Assembly (NCBI GenBank): GCA_005793655.1
Contig: SXRC01000052.1
Coordinates: 1 to 12,214 of the forward strand
DNA: 12,214 nt
Reading direction: 5' to 3'
Source: Actinomycetota bacterium
Lineage (GTDB): Bacteria > Actinomycetota > Actinomycetes > Nanopelagicales > Nanopelagicaceae
The translations under genes were made by a program, and so were the position numbers. The notes under the pieces were generated by a model. The model searched no databases. It was not told the origin of the DNA and was given only the letters and a program-made list of their open reading frames with translations. Positions 1-8,035 of the stretch are shown in pieces; within the stretch, counting starts at the first letter, position 1, and every line of letters begins with the position of its first letter.

Positions 1-209
1 CCTATCTCAGTAGCTAGTTCAAGCAGGGCTTTTTCGATTTTTGCGCCATCATCTTTGCTGATCACCGATTGGGCAACCAAACTTTTTAGATGGACCAGAT
101 TCACCTCAATTTCATATGGTGCAAGGCGCCAGTCAAAATGAACACTTCTCGACAAAGCTGCCAATGATTCAGCAGAATCCTTGGTAAACCTGCCACCCCA
201 AAGAGTCAT
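1..209 (-). CDS. argH: Argininosuccinate lyase, 5' part only (runs off the window)
   Basis: This is the N-terminal part (69 codons plus two bases) of argininosuccinate lyase, the cytosolic enzyme that splits argininosuccinate into arginine and fumarate in the last step of arginine synthesis. The visible protein opens with LWGGRFTKDSAESLAALS and continues through HFDWRLAPYEIE, the hallmark N-terminus of the ArgH/fumarase superfamily; the catalytic Ser loop lies beyond the window. The ATG at 209-207 shares four bases (ATGA) with the argR stop, so translation is probably coupled. A GGAAGG ribosome binding site at 216-221 sits six bases upstream, inside argR, and supports this start. It is the last visible gene of the arginine cluster. 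argG, which normally sits between argR and argH in Actinobacteria, is not there. The reading frame is clean over the visible part. Confidence 0.93.
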   Translation of the reverse strand, partial: MTLWGGRFTKDSAESLAALSRSVHFDWRLAPYEIEVNLVHLKSLVAQSVISKDDGAKIEKALLELATEI

Positions 210-685
210 TTATTGCCTTCCAATAATTTTTTGATTTCTCGGGCAAGGGATGCACCGCCTGTTGCCGATTTAGCAACTACTAAAACCGTGTCATCACCTG
301 CAATTGTGCCAATTGCTGAATGCAATTTCCCAGATTTCATTGCACGATCTAGATTGCCAGCAAGTAACTGCGCCGCACCGGGTGGAGTCTTCACAACTGC
401 AAGGTTGCCGCTGGAATCTAATGAGGATATCAACTCTGCCATACCTTTACTTTTCACACTCTGTGGGGATGAGACGAATTGATAACGAAAGACACCGTTG
501 TTATCTTTGCCGCGTACTGCGCCCAACTCCTCTAAATCACGACTAGCAGTTGCTTGCGTAAGCATGTATCCGCGCTTAGACAGCTCTCGCACCAAATCAC
601 TTTGCGAATGAATTGATTCATCATCAACAAGCTTGATTACCAAAGCCCTCCTAGCTGTGGCAGATTGCATATTCACCTTTGCCAT
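206..685 (-). CDS. argR: Arginine repressor ArgR
   Basis: This is the arginine-responsive transcription regulator, 159 residues, the normal family length. The N-terminal winged helix-turn-helix covers about residues 10-70, with the recognition helix near TQATASRDLEELG (43-55), where Ser48-Arg49 is the family signature. The C-terminal oligomerisation and arginine-binding domain covers about 93-157 and contains GTIAGDDT (126-133), whose Asp pair contacts arginine in known hexamers. The ATG overlaps the argB stop by one base (TAATG), and the gene's own stop overlaps the argH start. Because argR lies inside the cluster it probably regulates, it should be autoregulated through the tandem repeat in front of argC. 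Nothing in the protein is degraded, so the repressor should be functional. Confidence 0.96.
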   Translation of the reverse strand: MAKVNMQSATARRALVIKLVDDESIHSQSDLVRELSKRGYMLTQATASRDLEELGAVRGKDNNGVFRYQFVSSPQSVKSKGMAELISSLDSSGNLAVVKTPPGAAQLLAGNLDRAMKSGKLHSAIGTIAGDDTVLVVAKSATGGASLAREIKKLLEGNK

Positions 686-1473
686 TATGCACTCACCAAA
701 GTTCCACCCTGATCATCTAACGCATCTAGTACTGCCGCTAGATCGGTACCGTTCGTGATCCTTACTGAAAAAGCACCGGCGTCAATTGCGTTAATAGCCG
801 CGGCAACCTTTGGAATCATTCCTGCAGAAAAAGATGGTGCGATTTGCTTCAACTCATCAATGGAAATTTCATTAATTAAAGATGCCTTATCCGGCCAGTT
901 GCGATAAATGCCATCTACATCAGTTAGGAAAATAACCGAATCAGCTCTTAATGCCCCACCAATGGCACCTGCAACTAAATCGGCGTTGATGTTATACCCA
1001 ACACCATCAGTGTCTACTGCAACTGGTGATATCACAGGTAAATATCCCTCAGTAATTAGACCTTCTAAAATCATTGGATTAACCTCATCTACCTGCCCTA
1101 CAAAACCGATATCAACCGCTTTACCATCAACAACTGGTGTAAATTTTCTTGCTCGAATTAAGCCACCATCAGCTGCTGATAACCCAACTGCATTAATCTC
1201 ACTACCGATTAAATAATTAACTATCGACCTTAAAACAGTGCCACTTAATACCGACTGCACTACCTCAAAAACCTGTGAATCTGTTACTCGATAACCAGCC
1301 ACTTTGTCACTGCCTATGCCCTTTTCTTTTAACGCCTCATCTATCTGGGGTCCGCCACCGTGTACTAGGACAATTTGCTCACCATCTAAAAAAGCATCAC
1401 CGATCGCTTCTAATACTTGATCATTGGAATCAATATCAGGCAATGCATTCCCTCCATATTTAATGACAATCAT
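685..1473 (-). CDS. argB: Acetylglutamate kinase, short form
   Basis: This enzyme phosphorylates N-acetylglutamate with ATP, the second step of arginine synthesis. The 262-residue protein has the amino-acid-kinase fold: VIKYGGNAL (3-11) with the catalytic Lys5, the glycine loop VHGGGPQ (37-43), GYRVTD (60-65), the NINAD substrate/nucleotide segment (161-165), FLTDVDGIY (182-190) and the second conserved lysine in MIPK (219-222). The start is the ATG at 1473-1471, which overlaps the argC stop by four bases (ATGA). An in-frame ATG at 1518 would add 15 basic residues unlike the family and would overlap argC by 49 bases. With the chosen start, the protein begins directly at the first beta strand, as in short E. 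coli-type ArgB, and lacks the N-terminal helix of arginine-inhibited enzymes. argJ, normally between argC and argB, is missing. Confidence 0.93.
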   Translation of the reverse strand: MIVIKYGGNALPDIDSNDQVLEAIGDAFLDGEQIVLVHGGGPQIDEALKEKGIGSDKVAGYRVTDSQVFEVVQSVLSGTVLRSIVNYLIGSEINAVGLSAADGGLIRARKFTPVVDGKAVDIGFVGQVDEVNPMILEGLITEGYLPVISPVAVDTDGVGYNINADLVAGAIGGALRADSVIFLTDVDGIYRNWPDKASLINEISIDELKQIAPSFSAGMIPKVAAAINAIDAGAFSVRITNGTDLAAVLDALDDQGGTLVSA

Positions 1474-2483
1474 CTGACACCTGGCACGGCTAAACCTGCT
1501 TCTTCTGGATAGCCACACATCAAATTTGCGTTTTGAATCCCTTGACCAGCAGCACCCTTTCCAAGATTATCAATAGCAGTTGATACAACAAGACGATTTA
1601 CGTGGGTATCAACAGCGATTTGAATCTGCGCATGATTACTGCCAAATACCGCACTCGTCATTGGCATCTGGTTATCAGGCAGCAAGGTAATGAATTTACT
1701 GCCTGCATAAAATTGCACATACTTTGTGCGCAGACTTTCTAAGTTGGCGTTGTTGGTGATCTTTGCGGTAACTGTTGCCAAAATTCCTCTAGGCATCGGA
1801 GCAAGGATTGGCGTAAATGAGATCTTTATATCTACTGTGGCGATCTGATTAAGTATCTGTTCAATCTCAGGTGTGTGTTGATGAACCCCACCAAACTTAT
1901 AGGAAACTAGGTTATTCATCACCTCACTACCAAGTAGATTTACTTTTGCACTACGACCTGCGCCGGTAGTGCCGGAGGCAGCAACAACTACAATATCGCT
2001 GGCATCGATATCAGTTAATGCCGGTGCAATCGAAAGTGCAATAGCGGTTGCATAACAACCAGGGTTTGCCACCCGGGTTGCAGCCGCAATTTTTTTGTGA
2101 TCAACCAATTCAGGTAAGCCATAGAGCCAACTGCCAGCATGGACTCCCCCGTAGTATTTCTCCCACTCTTTAGCACTTGAAAGTCTAAAATCTGCACCCA
2201 GATCAACAATCTTCACCTTGGAATCTATTTGTGAAATCAGTTTTGCTGATTCACCGTGAGGCAGTGCAACGAAAACTAGGTCACAATTATTGATTTCATC
2301 TGCATTAGTTTGAGAAAACCTCTGCCCTGAGAAAACGGTTAGGTGCGGGTGAAGATTAGTTATCAATTCACCAGCATTACTGCCAGCTGCTACGTAGCTC
2401 AATGCAAATTTTGGATGACTAGAAAGTAGCCTTAGCAGCTCTCCACCGGTGTAGCCACTTGCCCCAATTACGCCAATTTTCAT
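1470..2483 (-). CDS. argC: N-acetyl-gamma-glutamyl-phosphate reductase
   Basis: This enzyme reduces N-acetylglutamyl-5-phosphate to the semialdehyde with NADPH, the third step of arginine synthesis. It has 337 residues. The N-terminal Rossmann dinucleotide motif is GVIGASGYTGGELLRLL (4-20), FVALPHG follows at 71-77, and the catalytic cysteine is Cys143 in NPGCYATA (140-147). The dimerisation/catalytic region includes a conserved GAGR motif and the HQHTPEIEQ histidine segment. It is the first gene of the arginine cluster, 55 bp after pheT. The ATG at 2483-2481 has no Shine-Dalgarno sequence. Instead, TAAGAT (a TANNNT -10 box) ends six bases before the start, which predicts a leaderless transcript. 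A tandem repeat resembling an ArgR operator covers the presumed -35 region. Confidence 0.96.
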   Translation of the reverse strand: MKIGVIGASGYTGGELLRLLSSHPKFALSYVAAGSNAGELITNLHPHLTVFSGQRFSQTNADEINNCDLVFVALPHGESAKLISQIDSKVKIVDLGADFRLSSAKEWEKYYGGVHAGSWLYGLPELVDHKKIAAATRVANPGCYATAIALSIAPALTDIDASDIVVVAASGTTGAGRSAKVNLLGSEVMNNLVSYKFGGVHQHTPEIEQILNQIATVDIKISFTPILAPMPRGILATVTAKITNNANLESLRTKYVQFYAGSKFITLLPDNQMPMTSAVFGSNHAQIQIAVDTHVNRLVVSTAIDNLGKGAAGQGIQNANLMCGYPEEAGLAVPGVR

Positions 2484-2489
2484 TGGGCA

Positions 2490-2495
2490 ATCTTA
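2490..2495 (-). promoter_or_regulatory. Putative -10 box of argC (leaderless promoter)
   Basis: TAAGAT on the minus strand fits the actinobacterial TANNNT -10 consensus and ends six bases before the argC ATG, which places the transcription start at the A of the start codon. TTGTAT at 2514-2519, 18 bp upstream, is a weak -35 candidate inside the proximal operator repeat. No ribosome binding site is present. A second, less likely -10 is TATAAC at 2498-2503. Confidence 0.5.
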
Positions 2496-2505
2496 GCGTT
2501 ATAAA

Positions 2506-2538
2506 GCATATTTATACAAATTTATGCATATTTATACA
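2506..2538 (-). promoter_or_regulatory. Tandem repeat, probable ArgR operator (two ARG boxes)
   Basis: A 13-bp sequence, TGTATAAATATGC on the minus strand, occurs twice as exact direct copies at 2506-2518 and 2526-2538, with a 20-bp period. Each copy is an imperfect dyad (GCATA facing TATAC), and TATGCATA between them (2523-2530) is a perfect 8-bp palindrome. Known ArgR operators are pairs of AT-rich imperfect 18-bp palindromes two to three bases apart, so the size and the two-turn spacing fit. The proximal copy would cover the -35 region of the argC promoter. The distal copy abuts the pheT stop codon. The operator role is inferred from sequence, position and the argR gene downstream. Confidence 0.72.
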
Positions 2539-4998
2539 TTAAGAGCGTAAGGTGGCCCCACAAGATCTTGTTGCAGCAGCAATTGCACCATCCCGATACT
2601 GAGCAACCTCATCAGCTGTAAGGGTGCGATCTGCTGCTCGGAAGGAAAGGGTGAAGGCCAATGAAACTTTACCTTCGCCGATTTGGTCATATCTATCAAA
2701 TAACAAAATTGACTCCAGTAAGTTTCCAGCACCCGAACGGAGTGCTTTTTCAACCTCTGCGGCAGTGACATTACTTTTCACAACTAAAGCAACATCTTGG
2801 ACAGTTGCCGGCTGATTCCAAATCGCAGGTGCCTTTGTTGTTTGAGCGATTGGTAGTTCACTTAAAATAACTGCAAAGGCGCAGGTTTGTTCTGGCAGAT
2901 CAAGCTCTGAAATCACTCGGGGGTGTAACTCACCAGCGTGTGCAATCGGTTTGCCAGCAACTCTGATTTCAGCACATCTACCAGGGTGCCAAGGGGCTAG
3001 ATCACTGCTGATAACTTCATACTCATTGCCGGTGGATTCAACTATTTCAATAGCTTTAGCAACCGCATCACTCCAAATAAATCCAACACCTTTACCTTGC
3101 CAGTTCGACAAAAGTGTCTCACCCGCAACTACCGCGCCAATAAATACCATCTGCTTTGGCACTGCTGCATAAATAGAATCAATGCTCTTGGCGGAGGGTC
3201 GCCTACTAGTCTCTGGCATTACCACCTTAGGTAGTGTGGTGGTATTTCTAAAGACACTTCCAATTTCAAATATTGCAAGATCTTTTATTCCTCTACTGAC
3301 ATTTCGACCCAAGGTTGTTAGCAATCCCGGCAGCAAGTGAGTCCGCAGCAATGGTGCCTCAGCAGAGATTGGATTTGCGATCCTAAATGATTTGGCTCGG
3401 TCTCCAGTAAAACCCAGTAGATCAACCATTTCTTGAGAAACAAATGGAGAGTTGATCACCTCAGAAAAACCTTGGTTTGCTAACAATTGTGCAACTTGGC
3501 GTTTACGCTGTTGCATATTACTTAGGCCACCGCCCGTTTTACCTATCGGCAATCTGGATGGAATCACCTGATACCCATTTAACCTAGCAATCTCTTCGGC
3601 AAAATCAGCCATGGTATGCAAATCAGGGCGCCAAGTTGGAATTTCAACCGTTATTGCGTCACCACCGCCACTGACTTTGCATCCAATTAATGAAAGTGAT
3701 TCTCTAACCTGCTTTATCGAGTATGAGTATCCGATGAATTGTGAAACTTTAGAAATACTAATTTTTAATTTGCGTTTCTTGATCGGAACCCCAGCAACTG
3801 AACTGCCCACATACTTTGCTCCTGCAAGATCAATCAGCAAATTAACTGCCCTGGCAGATGCAACCTCAGCCATCATCGGATCAGTATTTCGCTCAATCCT
3901 GCGAGATGCCTCACTAGAGAGTTTGTGAGATCGTGAATTTTTCGCAACGCTGATCGGATCAAAATGGGCTGCCTCAAGTGCAATTCTTTTTGTCGTAGAT
4001 GTAACCTCTGACGCGAAACCACCCATCGTGCCGGCTAAAGCTAAAGGTGATTTGGCATCACAAATGAGTAAATTATCAGCCTCTAATTTTCGATCCACTT
4101 TGTCTAATGTAGTTAATCTATTAAATTTGCCTGCTCGCGTAACTCGTAAACCGCCCATCACCATATCAGCATCAAATGCGTGAAGCGGCTGACCTAACTC
4201 CAACATTACATAATTAGTTATATCGACAGCTAATGAAATCGATCGCATCCCACATTTTTCAATCCGCCTTTGCATCCAAATAGGAGTGGAATTTTTTACA
4301 TTAACTTTCTCGATAGTTCGTATATAGATTTGATCTGCTCCGGTCTTATCTTCAATCTTCACCGAAACAACCTTGCTATTTTTTACCACTTTAAGCTTCG
4401 GTGAACTCTTAGAATCAGCCGGGTCAGTGAACTTACATCTTAAGGAACCTGCGAGTTCTCGCGCCAGCCCTCTGATTGACATCGCATAACCGCGATCTGG
4501 ATTAATGGCGATATCAAAAATCACATCAGAAATACTGAGAAGTTCAGTAGCGTCGCTGCCAATTCGCCCCTGTGGTAACACAATAATGCCAGCGTGTTCA
4601 TCGCTAATGCCCAGCTCTTTTGCAGAGCAGATCATGCCATCACTTAATTTGCCATAAGTTTGTCGGGCAGAAATAACGAAGTTGCCAGGTAGAACAGCAC
4701 CCGGAAGGGCGACGACAACAAGATCGTTGACCTTAAAATTTCTAGCTCCACAGATTACATATCTATTTTGCTTACTGCCTAGATCAAGTTCCACATAACG
4801 AATCGGTTTCTTATTCTCTGGCAACTCCTCAATAGATATAACTTTTCCAACCAATATCGGCCCTTTAAGACTCTCACCTTGCAGATCAATTGCCTCTACT
4901 TCAAAACCGACATTTATAAATGCTTGGCCAATTTGATCTGGTGTAATTTTTGGCGGCAATTTTACATATTCACGCAACCAACTTAATGGGACCTTCAT
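2539..4998 (-). CDS. pheT: Phenylalanyl-tRNA synthetase beta subunit
   Basis: This is the beta chain of the cytosolic alpha2-beta2 enzyme that charges tRNA-Phe; it carries the tRNA-binding and editing domains. At 819 residues it is full length. The N-terminus MKVPLSWLREYVKLP is typical. An OB-fold tRNA-binding domain covers about 40-150 and includes CGARNF and SDGMICSAKELG (119-130). DIAINPDRGYAMSIRGLARE (162-181) leads into the B3/B4 editing region (to about 370, with LGQPLHAFDAD). A B5 domain lies around 400-475 (WRPDLH, then FAEEIARLNGY). The catalytic-like core follows, and a C-terminal anticodon-binding ferredoxin-fold domain covers about 725-819. Its ATG overlaps the pheS stop as ATGA, so the two subunits should be made in step. 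The stop codon touches the distal repeat of the argC operator. No terminator is visible after it, so read-through into argC is possible. Confidence 0.97.
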   Translation of the reverse strand: MKVPLSWLREYVKLPPKITPDQIGQAFINVGFEVEAIDLQGESLKGPILVGKVISIEELPENKKPIRYVELDLGSKQNRYVICGARNFKVNDLVVVALPGAVLPGNFVISARQTYGKLSDGMICSAKELGISDEHAGIIVLPQGRIGSDATELLSISDVIFDIAINPDRGYAMSIRGLARELAGSLRCKFTDPADSKSSPKLKVVKNSKVVSVKIEDKTGADQIYIRTIEKVNVKNSTPIWMQRRIEKCGMRSISLAVDITNYVMLELGQPLHAFDADMVMGGLRVTRAGKFNRLTTLDKVDRKLEADNLLICDAKSPLALAGTMGGFASEVTSTTKRIALEAAHFDPISVAKNSRSHKLSSEASRRIERNTDPMMAEVASARAVNLLIDLAGAKYVGSSVAGVPIKKRKLKISISKVSQFIGYSYSIKQVRESLSLIGCKVSGGGDAITVEIPTWRPDLHTMADFAEEIARLNGYQVIPSRLPIGKTGGGLSNMQQRKRQVAQLLANQGFSEVINSPFVSQEMVDLLGFTGDRAKSFRIANPISAEAPLLRTHLLPGLLTTLGRNVSRGIKDLAIFEIGSVFRNTTTLPKVVMPETSRRPSAKSIDSIYAAVPKQMVFIGAVVAGETLLSNWQGKGVGFIWSDAVAKAIEIVESTGNEYEVISSDLAPWHPGRCAEIRVAGKPIAHAGELHPRVISELDLPEQTCAFAVILSELPIAQTTKAPAIWNQPATVQDVALVVKSNVTAAEVEKALRSGAGNLLESILLFDRYDQIGEGKVSLAFTLSFRAADRTLTADEVAQYRDGAIAAATRSCGATLRS

Positions 4999-6011
4999 TT
5001 TTTCCCCACACCAAAGCTTTGGGTGAACCGAACATCGCCCTCAACAATGTCATGCATATCTGTAATGCCGTGTTTGACCATAAGTGTTCGCTCTAATCCC
5101 ATTCCAAATGCAAAACCTGAGAATTTTTTGGTATCGATTCCACAACCAACAAGCACCTTCTCATTCACCATCCCACATCCACCCCACTCAATCCAGCGGT
5201 CATTGAAAAACACATCAACCTCAGCTGACGGTTCAGTGAAAGGAAAAAAGGAAGGTCGTAACCTAGTCTTTACATTCTCACCAAAAATTGATTTAGCAAA
5301 AAAGTCCAAGGTTCCCTTCAGATCCGCCAGCGTAATATTCTCATCGATAACTAGCCCCTCCACTTGATGAAAGACTGGGGTATGGGTGGCATCTAATGCA
5401 TCAGAGCGATAAGTTTTTCCCGGACAAATTACATATATCGGTGGTTTTTCATCAAGCATGGTTCTAATTTGCACCGGTGAAGTGTGGGTGCGTAAAACTA
5501 GCTTGGCATCTAATGGTTCGACAAAAAAAGTGTCCTGCATTGTTCGAGCTGGATGATCGGCCGGAATATTTAGCGCATCAAAATTTAGCCACTCTGACTC
5601 AAGTTCAGGTCCTTCGGCCACCTTGTATCCCAGACCGATAAACAAATCATTAATTTCATTGGTCAAAATAGTTAGAGGATGAAGTCCACCCTTTAAATTT
5701 CTACGGCCAGGTAAGGTAACGTCAACTTTTTCAGTTAATAATGCCTGTGAATCTCGAGCTGCTGATAATTCAATATTTTTCTTCTCAAAGGCTTGATTTA
5801 TTTCTGCTCTGGCTGCACCAATTAATTTACCAAACTCTGCTCGCTGTGCTTGCTCGAGTGAGGCTAAAAGTTGATTTGCCTTTGCTAATGGTGATTTATC
5901 ACCAACATAATCAATCCTTATCTGCTTCATCACATCTAGATTGGCAGCTGATGCGATAGCAGCCAGTGCACTGGCTAAATCACCATTAATTTGTGCTTGA
6001 CCTAACGCCAT
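4995..6011 (-). CDS. pheS: Phenylalanyl-tRNA synthetase alpha subunit
   Basis: This is the catalytic class II subunit that activates phenylalanine and transfers it to tRNA-Phe, 338 residues, the usual bacterial length. An N-terminal coiled-coil tRNA-binding arm (about 1-95) is followed by HPLT (111-114), DHPAR (152-156), motif 2 including RTHTSPVQ (174-181), FHQVEG (214-219), RPSFFPFTEPSAEVD (252-266) and motif 3 GMGLERTLM (303-311). The start ATG lies 12 bp after the methyltransferase stop, with only a weak ribosome binding site (AGAG). The gene overlaps pheT by four bases. No tRNA-like or T-box leader is visible, so its expression probably follows the infC-led operon. Confidence 0.97.
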   Translation of the reverse strand: MALGQAQINGDLASALAAIASAANLDVMKQIRIDYVGDKSPLAKANQLLASLEQAQRAEFGKLIGAARAEINQAFEKKNIELSAARDSQALLTEKVDVTLPGRRNLKGGLHPLTILTNEINDLFIGLGYKVAEGPELESEWLNFDALNIPADHPARTMQDTFFVEPLDAKLVLRTHTSPVQIRTMLDEKPPIYVICPGKTYRSDALDATHTPVFHQVEGLVIDENITLADLKGTLDFFAKSIFGENVKTRLRPSFFPFTEPSAEVDVFFNDRWIEWGGCGMVNEKVLVGCGIDTKKFSGFAFGMGLERTLMVKHGITDMHDIVEGDVRFTQSFGVGKK

Positions 6012-6023
6012 AATGCTCTAAGT

Positions 6024-6839
6024 CTATAAGGAGAGTCCTACGGAATGCAGGACAATTGCCGCAGCACTTGCCACATTTAATGATTCAGCAAACCCTTTCA
6101 TCGGGATAGCAACCTTTAATAGTTCAGATGGCAGAGCGGGTAATCCTCTAGCTTCATTTCCAAAAAGCCAACCAGATGGCTGCTTTGAAACCCTAGTAAC
6201 AAATGCAGAACTAAATTGCTCTTCACCATCTCCAGCTAATGCATAGAGTGAAATATCATTCTCCCCTGCCTGGTGGATGAATTCATCAATATTTACATCT
6301 GTCACTACCGGTATATGCCACAACGATCCAACTGTTGCCCGCACAGTTTTTGGATTAAAAATATCTACGCTGTCAGAGGAGAAAACAACCGCATCAAAGC
6401 CACATGCATCAGCGGTTCTAATAACTGTTCCGGCATTTCCTGGATCTTGAATCTGCCAAAAGAAAGCAATTTTGTTGGGCTTACTCACCCATAAATCCGA
6501 TAACTTCATAGATTTTGAGGAGCATAACGCGATTATTCCCTGTGGAGATTCTGAATCTGCCATCGCAGTCATTACCTGATCTGAAACCATTATCAGTTCA
6601 TATTGTTCTAGGCTTGCAGATGATATTTCTTGTTGCAATTTTACTAATCCAGATTCTGTAACATAAACCTGCTTCACTGCAAGTCCGGCAATTAATTTAG
6701 AGGTTAATGCCTCACGCACCGTTTGTATTCCTTCGGCAATGAACGCGCTTTCTGTTTCACGATTTTTTTTGCCCCTTGGACCAGTAAGAGCCTTAACTCG
6801 CTCGATGTGAGGCGAATTAAGGCTCGTAATGTTTTCCAT
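6024..6839 (-). CDS. SpoU/TrmH-family 23S rRNA (2'-O) methyltransferase
   Basis: This is a SAM-dependent RNA ribose 2'-O-methyltransferase of the SPOUT superfamily, 271 residues. An N-terminal substrate-binding domain (about 10-108, with EGIQTVREAL and a C-terminal SPQGIIAL) precedes the trefoil-knot catalytic domain. The three SpoU motifs are all visible: QDPGNAGTVIRTADACG (131-147), LFGNEARGL (225-233) and ESLNVASAAAI (252-262). The gene lies between rplT (25 bp upstream) and pheS (12 bp downstream), the position of the mycobacterial gene called tsnR. I infer a large-subunit rRNA target from the family and neighbours; the exact nucleotide cannot be read from the sequence. The start ATG has no strong Shine-Dalgarno, so coupling to rplT is plausible. 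Confidence 0.92.
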   Translation of the reverse strand: MENITSLNSPHIERVKALTGPRGKKNRETESAFIAEGIQTVREALTSKLIAGLAVKQVYVTESGLVKLQQEISSASLEQYELIMVSDQVMTAMADSESPQGIIALCSSKSMKLSDLWVSKPNKIAFFWQIQDPGNAGTVIRTADACGFDAVVFSSDSVDIFNPKTVRATVGSLWHIPVVTDVNIDEFIHQAGENDISLYALAGDGEEQFSSAFVTRVSKQPSGWLFGNEARGLPALPSELLKVAIPMKGFAESLNVASAAAIVLHSVGLSL

Positions 6840-6864
6840 CTATAACTGCTCGTTTAGAGAAGTT

Positions 6865-7227
6865 TTAAGCTGTCACAACATTTTTGCGGGCAATCTCAAC
6901 TAATTTTGAGAAAGCTGCCGGATCATTGGTTGCCAATTCAGAGAGCACACGACGATCCACTTCAATGCCAGCAATCTTCAACCCCTGGATTAGCCGGTTA
7001 TAAGTCATACCGTTTGCTCGGGCGGCAGCATTGATGCGTTGAATCCAAAGTCGACGGAAGTCTCCTTTTTTATCTTTGCGATCATTGAATGCATAGACAA
7101 GTGAGTGGGTAACTTGTTCTTTTGCCTTTGAAAAAAGACGTGAACGTTGACCGCGATAACCCGCGGCTCGCTCGAGAGTTGTACGGCGCTTCTTCGCCGC
7201 ATGCACACCACGTTTTACTCTTGCCAT
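6865..7227 (-). CDS. rplT: Large ribosomal subunit protein bL20
   Basis: This is ribosomal protein L20, 120 residues, which binds 23S rRNA and is essential for early assembly of the 50S subunit. The start [15 protein letters not shown] and the segments [32 protein letters not shown] and LSELA are diagnostic. The very basic N-terminal extension is the part that threads into rRNA. GGGAG at 7234-7238, six bases before the ATG, is the ribosome binding site and begins just after the rpmI stop codon. The gene is third in the infC-rpmI-rplT unit. In Gammaproteobacteria and Firmicutes L20 represses this unit by binding a leader; I see no clear copy of those known leaders here. Confidence 0.98.
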   Translation of the reverse strand: MARVKRGVHAAKKRRTTLERAAGYRGQRSRLFSKAKEQVTHSLVYAFNDRKDKKGDFRRLWIQRINAAARANGMTYNRLIQGLKIAGIEVDRRVLSELATNDPAAFSKLVEIARKNVVTA

Positions 7228-7238
7228 TATCTTCTCCC

Positions 7239-7436
7239 TTACTTCAAACCGAGCATACGCTTTGCAGCAAATGCATTTGGCGCCTTAGCTGCCACATCAC
7301 CAGATAAGCGACGGGTAACTCTTGATGATTTACGTTCAAGCAGGTGGCGTTTGCCAGCACGCTCGTGCATAATTTTTCCTGATCCAGTGACGCGAAAACG
7401 TTTCTTCGCTCCACTATGTGTCTTCATTTTTGGCAT
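7239..7436 (-). CDS. rpmI: Large ribosomal subunit protein bL35
   Basis: This is ribosomal protein L35, 65 residues, a small basic component of the 50S subunit. [20 protein letters not shown] at the start and [14 protein letters not shown] in the middle are the family signatures. The ATG follows the infC TAA with no gap. A full AGGAGG ribosome binding site at 7444-7449, seven bases upstream and inside the end of infC, is the strongest Shine-Dalgarno sequence I saw in the window. This suggests high independent initiation, as expected for a ribosomal protein needed in larger amounts than IF3. Confidence 0.97.
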   Translation of the reverse strand: MPKMKTHSGAKKRFRVTGSGKIMHERAGKRHLLERKSSRVTRRLSGDVAAKAPNAFAAKRMLGLK

Positions 7437-8030
7437 TTACTTACCTCCTGTTAATTTTTCTGCTAAAACCGTTTTTTCCTTCACCGCTGTCTTTGGTGCT
7501 GCTTTTTTAGCAGACCCAGTTTTCTTCGCTGGTCCTAGCACCATTGTCATATTGCGACCTTCTTGTTTTGCCGCAAACTCCACAATTGATACTTCAGATA
7601 GCTCCTCAGCAATCTTTTGTAATAATCGATATCCCATCTCCGGCCTAGATTGCTCTCGACCACGAAACTGGATAGACACCTTCACTTTGTCCCCACCTGC
7701 CAGAAATCGTTCTATATGGTTACGTTTCGTTTCGTAATCATGTGGTTCGATACTTGGTCGAAGTCGCATCTCTTTCACAACAATGTGTGTTTGATTCTGC
7801 CTTGCCTCCCGAGCCTTCTGCGCAATTTCGTATTTGTATTTACCAAAATCCATAATTTTGCAGACCGGTGGATTTGCATCTGGTGATATTTCAACGAGAT
7901 CCAAACCGATCTCCTCTGACAATTTAAGCGCTTTATCTATTAAAGTCACGCCTAACTGTTCACCGTCATAGCCAATCAACCGAACTTCAGGAACGCGAAT
8001 TCGATCATTGATACGTGGTTCTGTGCTGAT
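7437..8030 (-). CDS. infC: Translation initiation factor IF-3 (probable ATC start)
   Basis: IF3 binds the 30S subunit, prevents premature 50S joining and checks the start codon and initiator tRNA. The protein has the IF3 N-domain ([18 protein letters not shown], then [21 protein letters not shown]), a basic linker, the IF3 C-domain ([16 protein letters not shown], then [19 protein letters not shown] and [10 protein letters not shown]) and a Lys/Ala-rich tail. I place the start at ATC (8030-8028), giving 197 residues. The conserved actinobacterial N-terminus begins at this Ile, and AGGGAG (8036-8041) precedes it by five bases. IF3 genes are known to use rare starts such as AUU for autoregulation. 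The alternative is the ATG at 8063 (208 residues); it directly follows an in-frame TGA, has no ribosome binding site and would add ten unfamiliar residues. The family call is near certain; the start is less so. Confidence 0.9.
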   Translation of the reverse strand: MSTEPRINDRIRVPEVRLIGYDGEQLGVTLIDKALKLSEEIGLDLVEISPDANPPVCKIMDFGKYKYEIAQKAREARQNQTHIVVKEMRLRPSIEPHDYETKRNHIERFLAGGDKVKVSIQFRGREQSRPEMGYRLLQKIAEELSEVSIVEFAAKQEGRNMTMVLGPAKKTGSAKKAAPKTAVKEKTVLAEKLTGGK

Positions 8031-8035
8031 AAGTT

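Noticed and set aside
685..1473. LysZ/amino-group-carrier-type kinase in place of ArgB
   Set aside because: The NINAD motif, KYGGNAL start and cluster position match ArgB. LysZ has a different segment at the NINAD position, and no carrier-protein (LysW/ArgW) or ligase gene is nearby.
1471..1518. Upstream ATG of argB at 1518
   Set aside because: It would overlap argC by 49 bases and add 15 residues unrelated to any ArgB. The ATG at 1473 overlaps the argC stop by four bases, like other junctions in the cluster.
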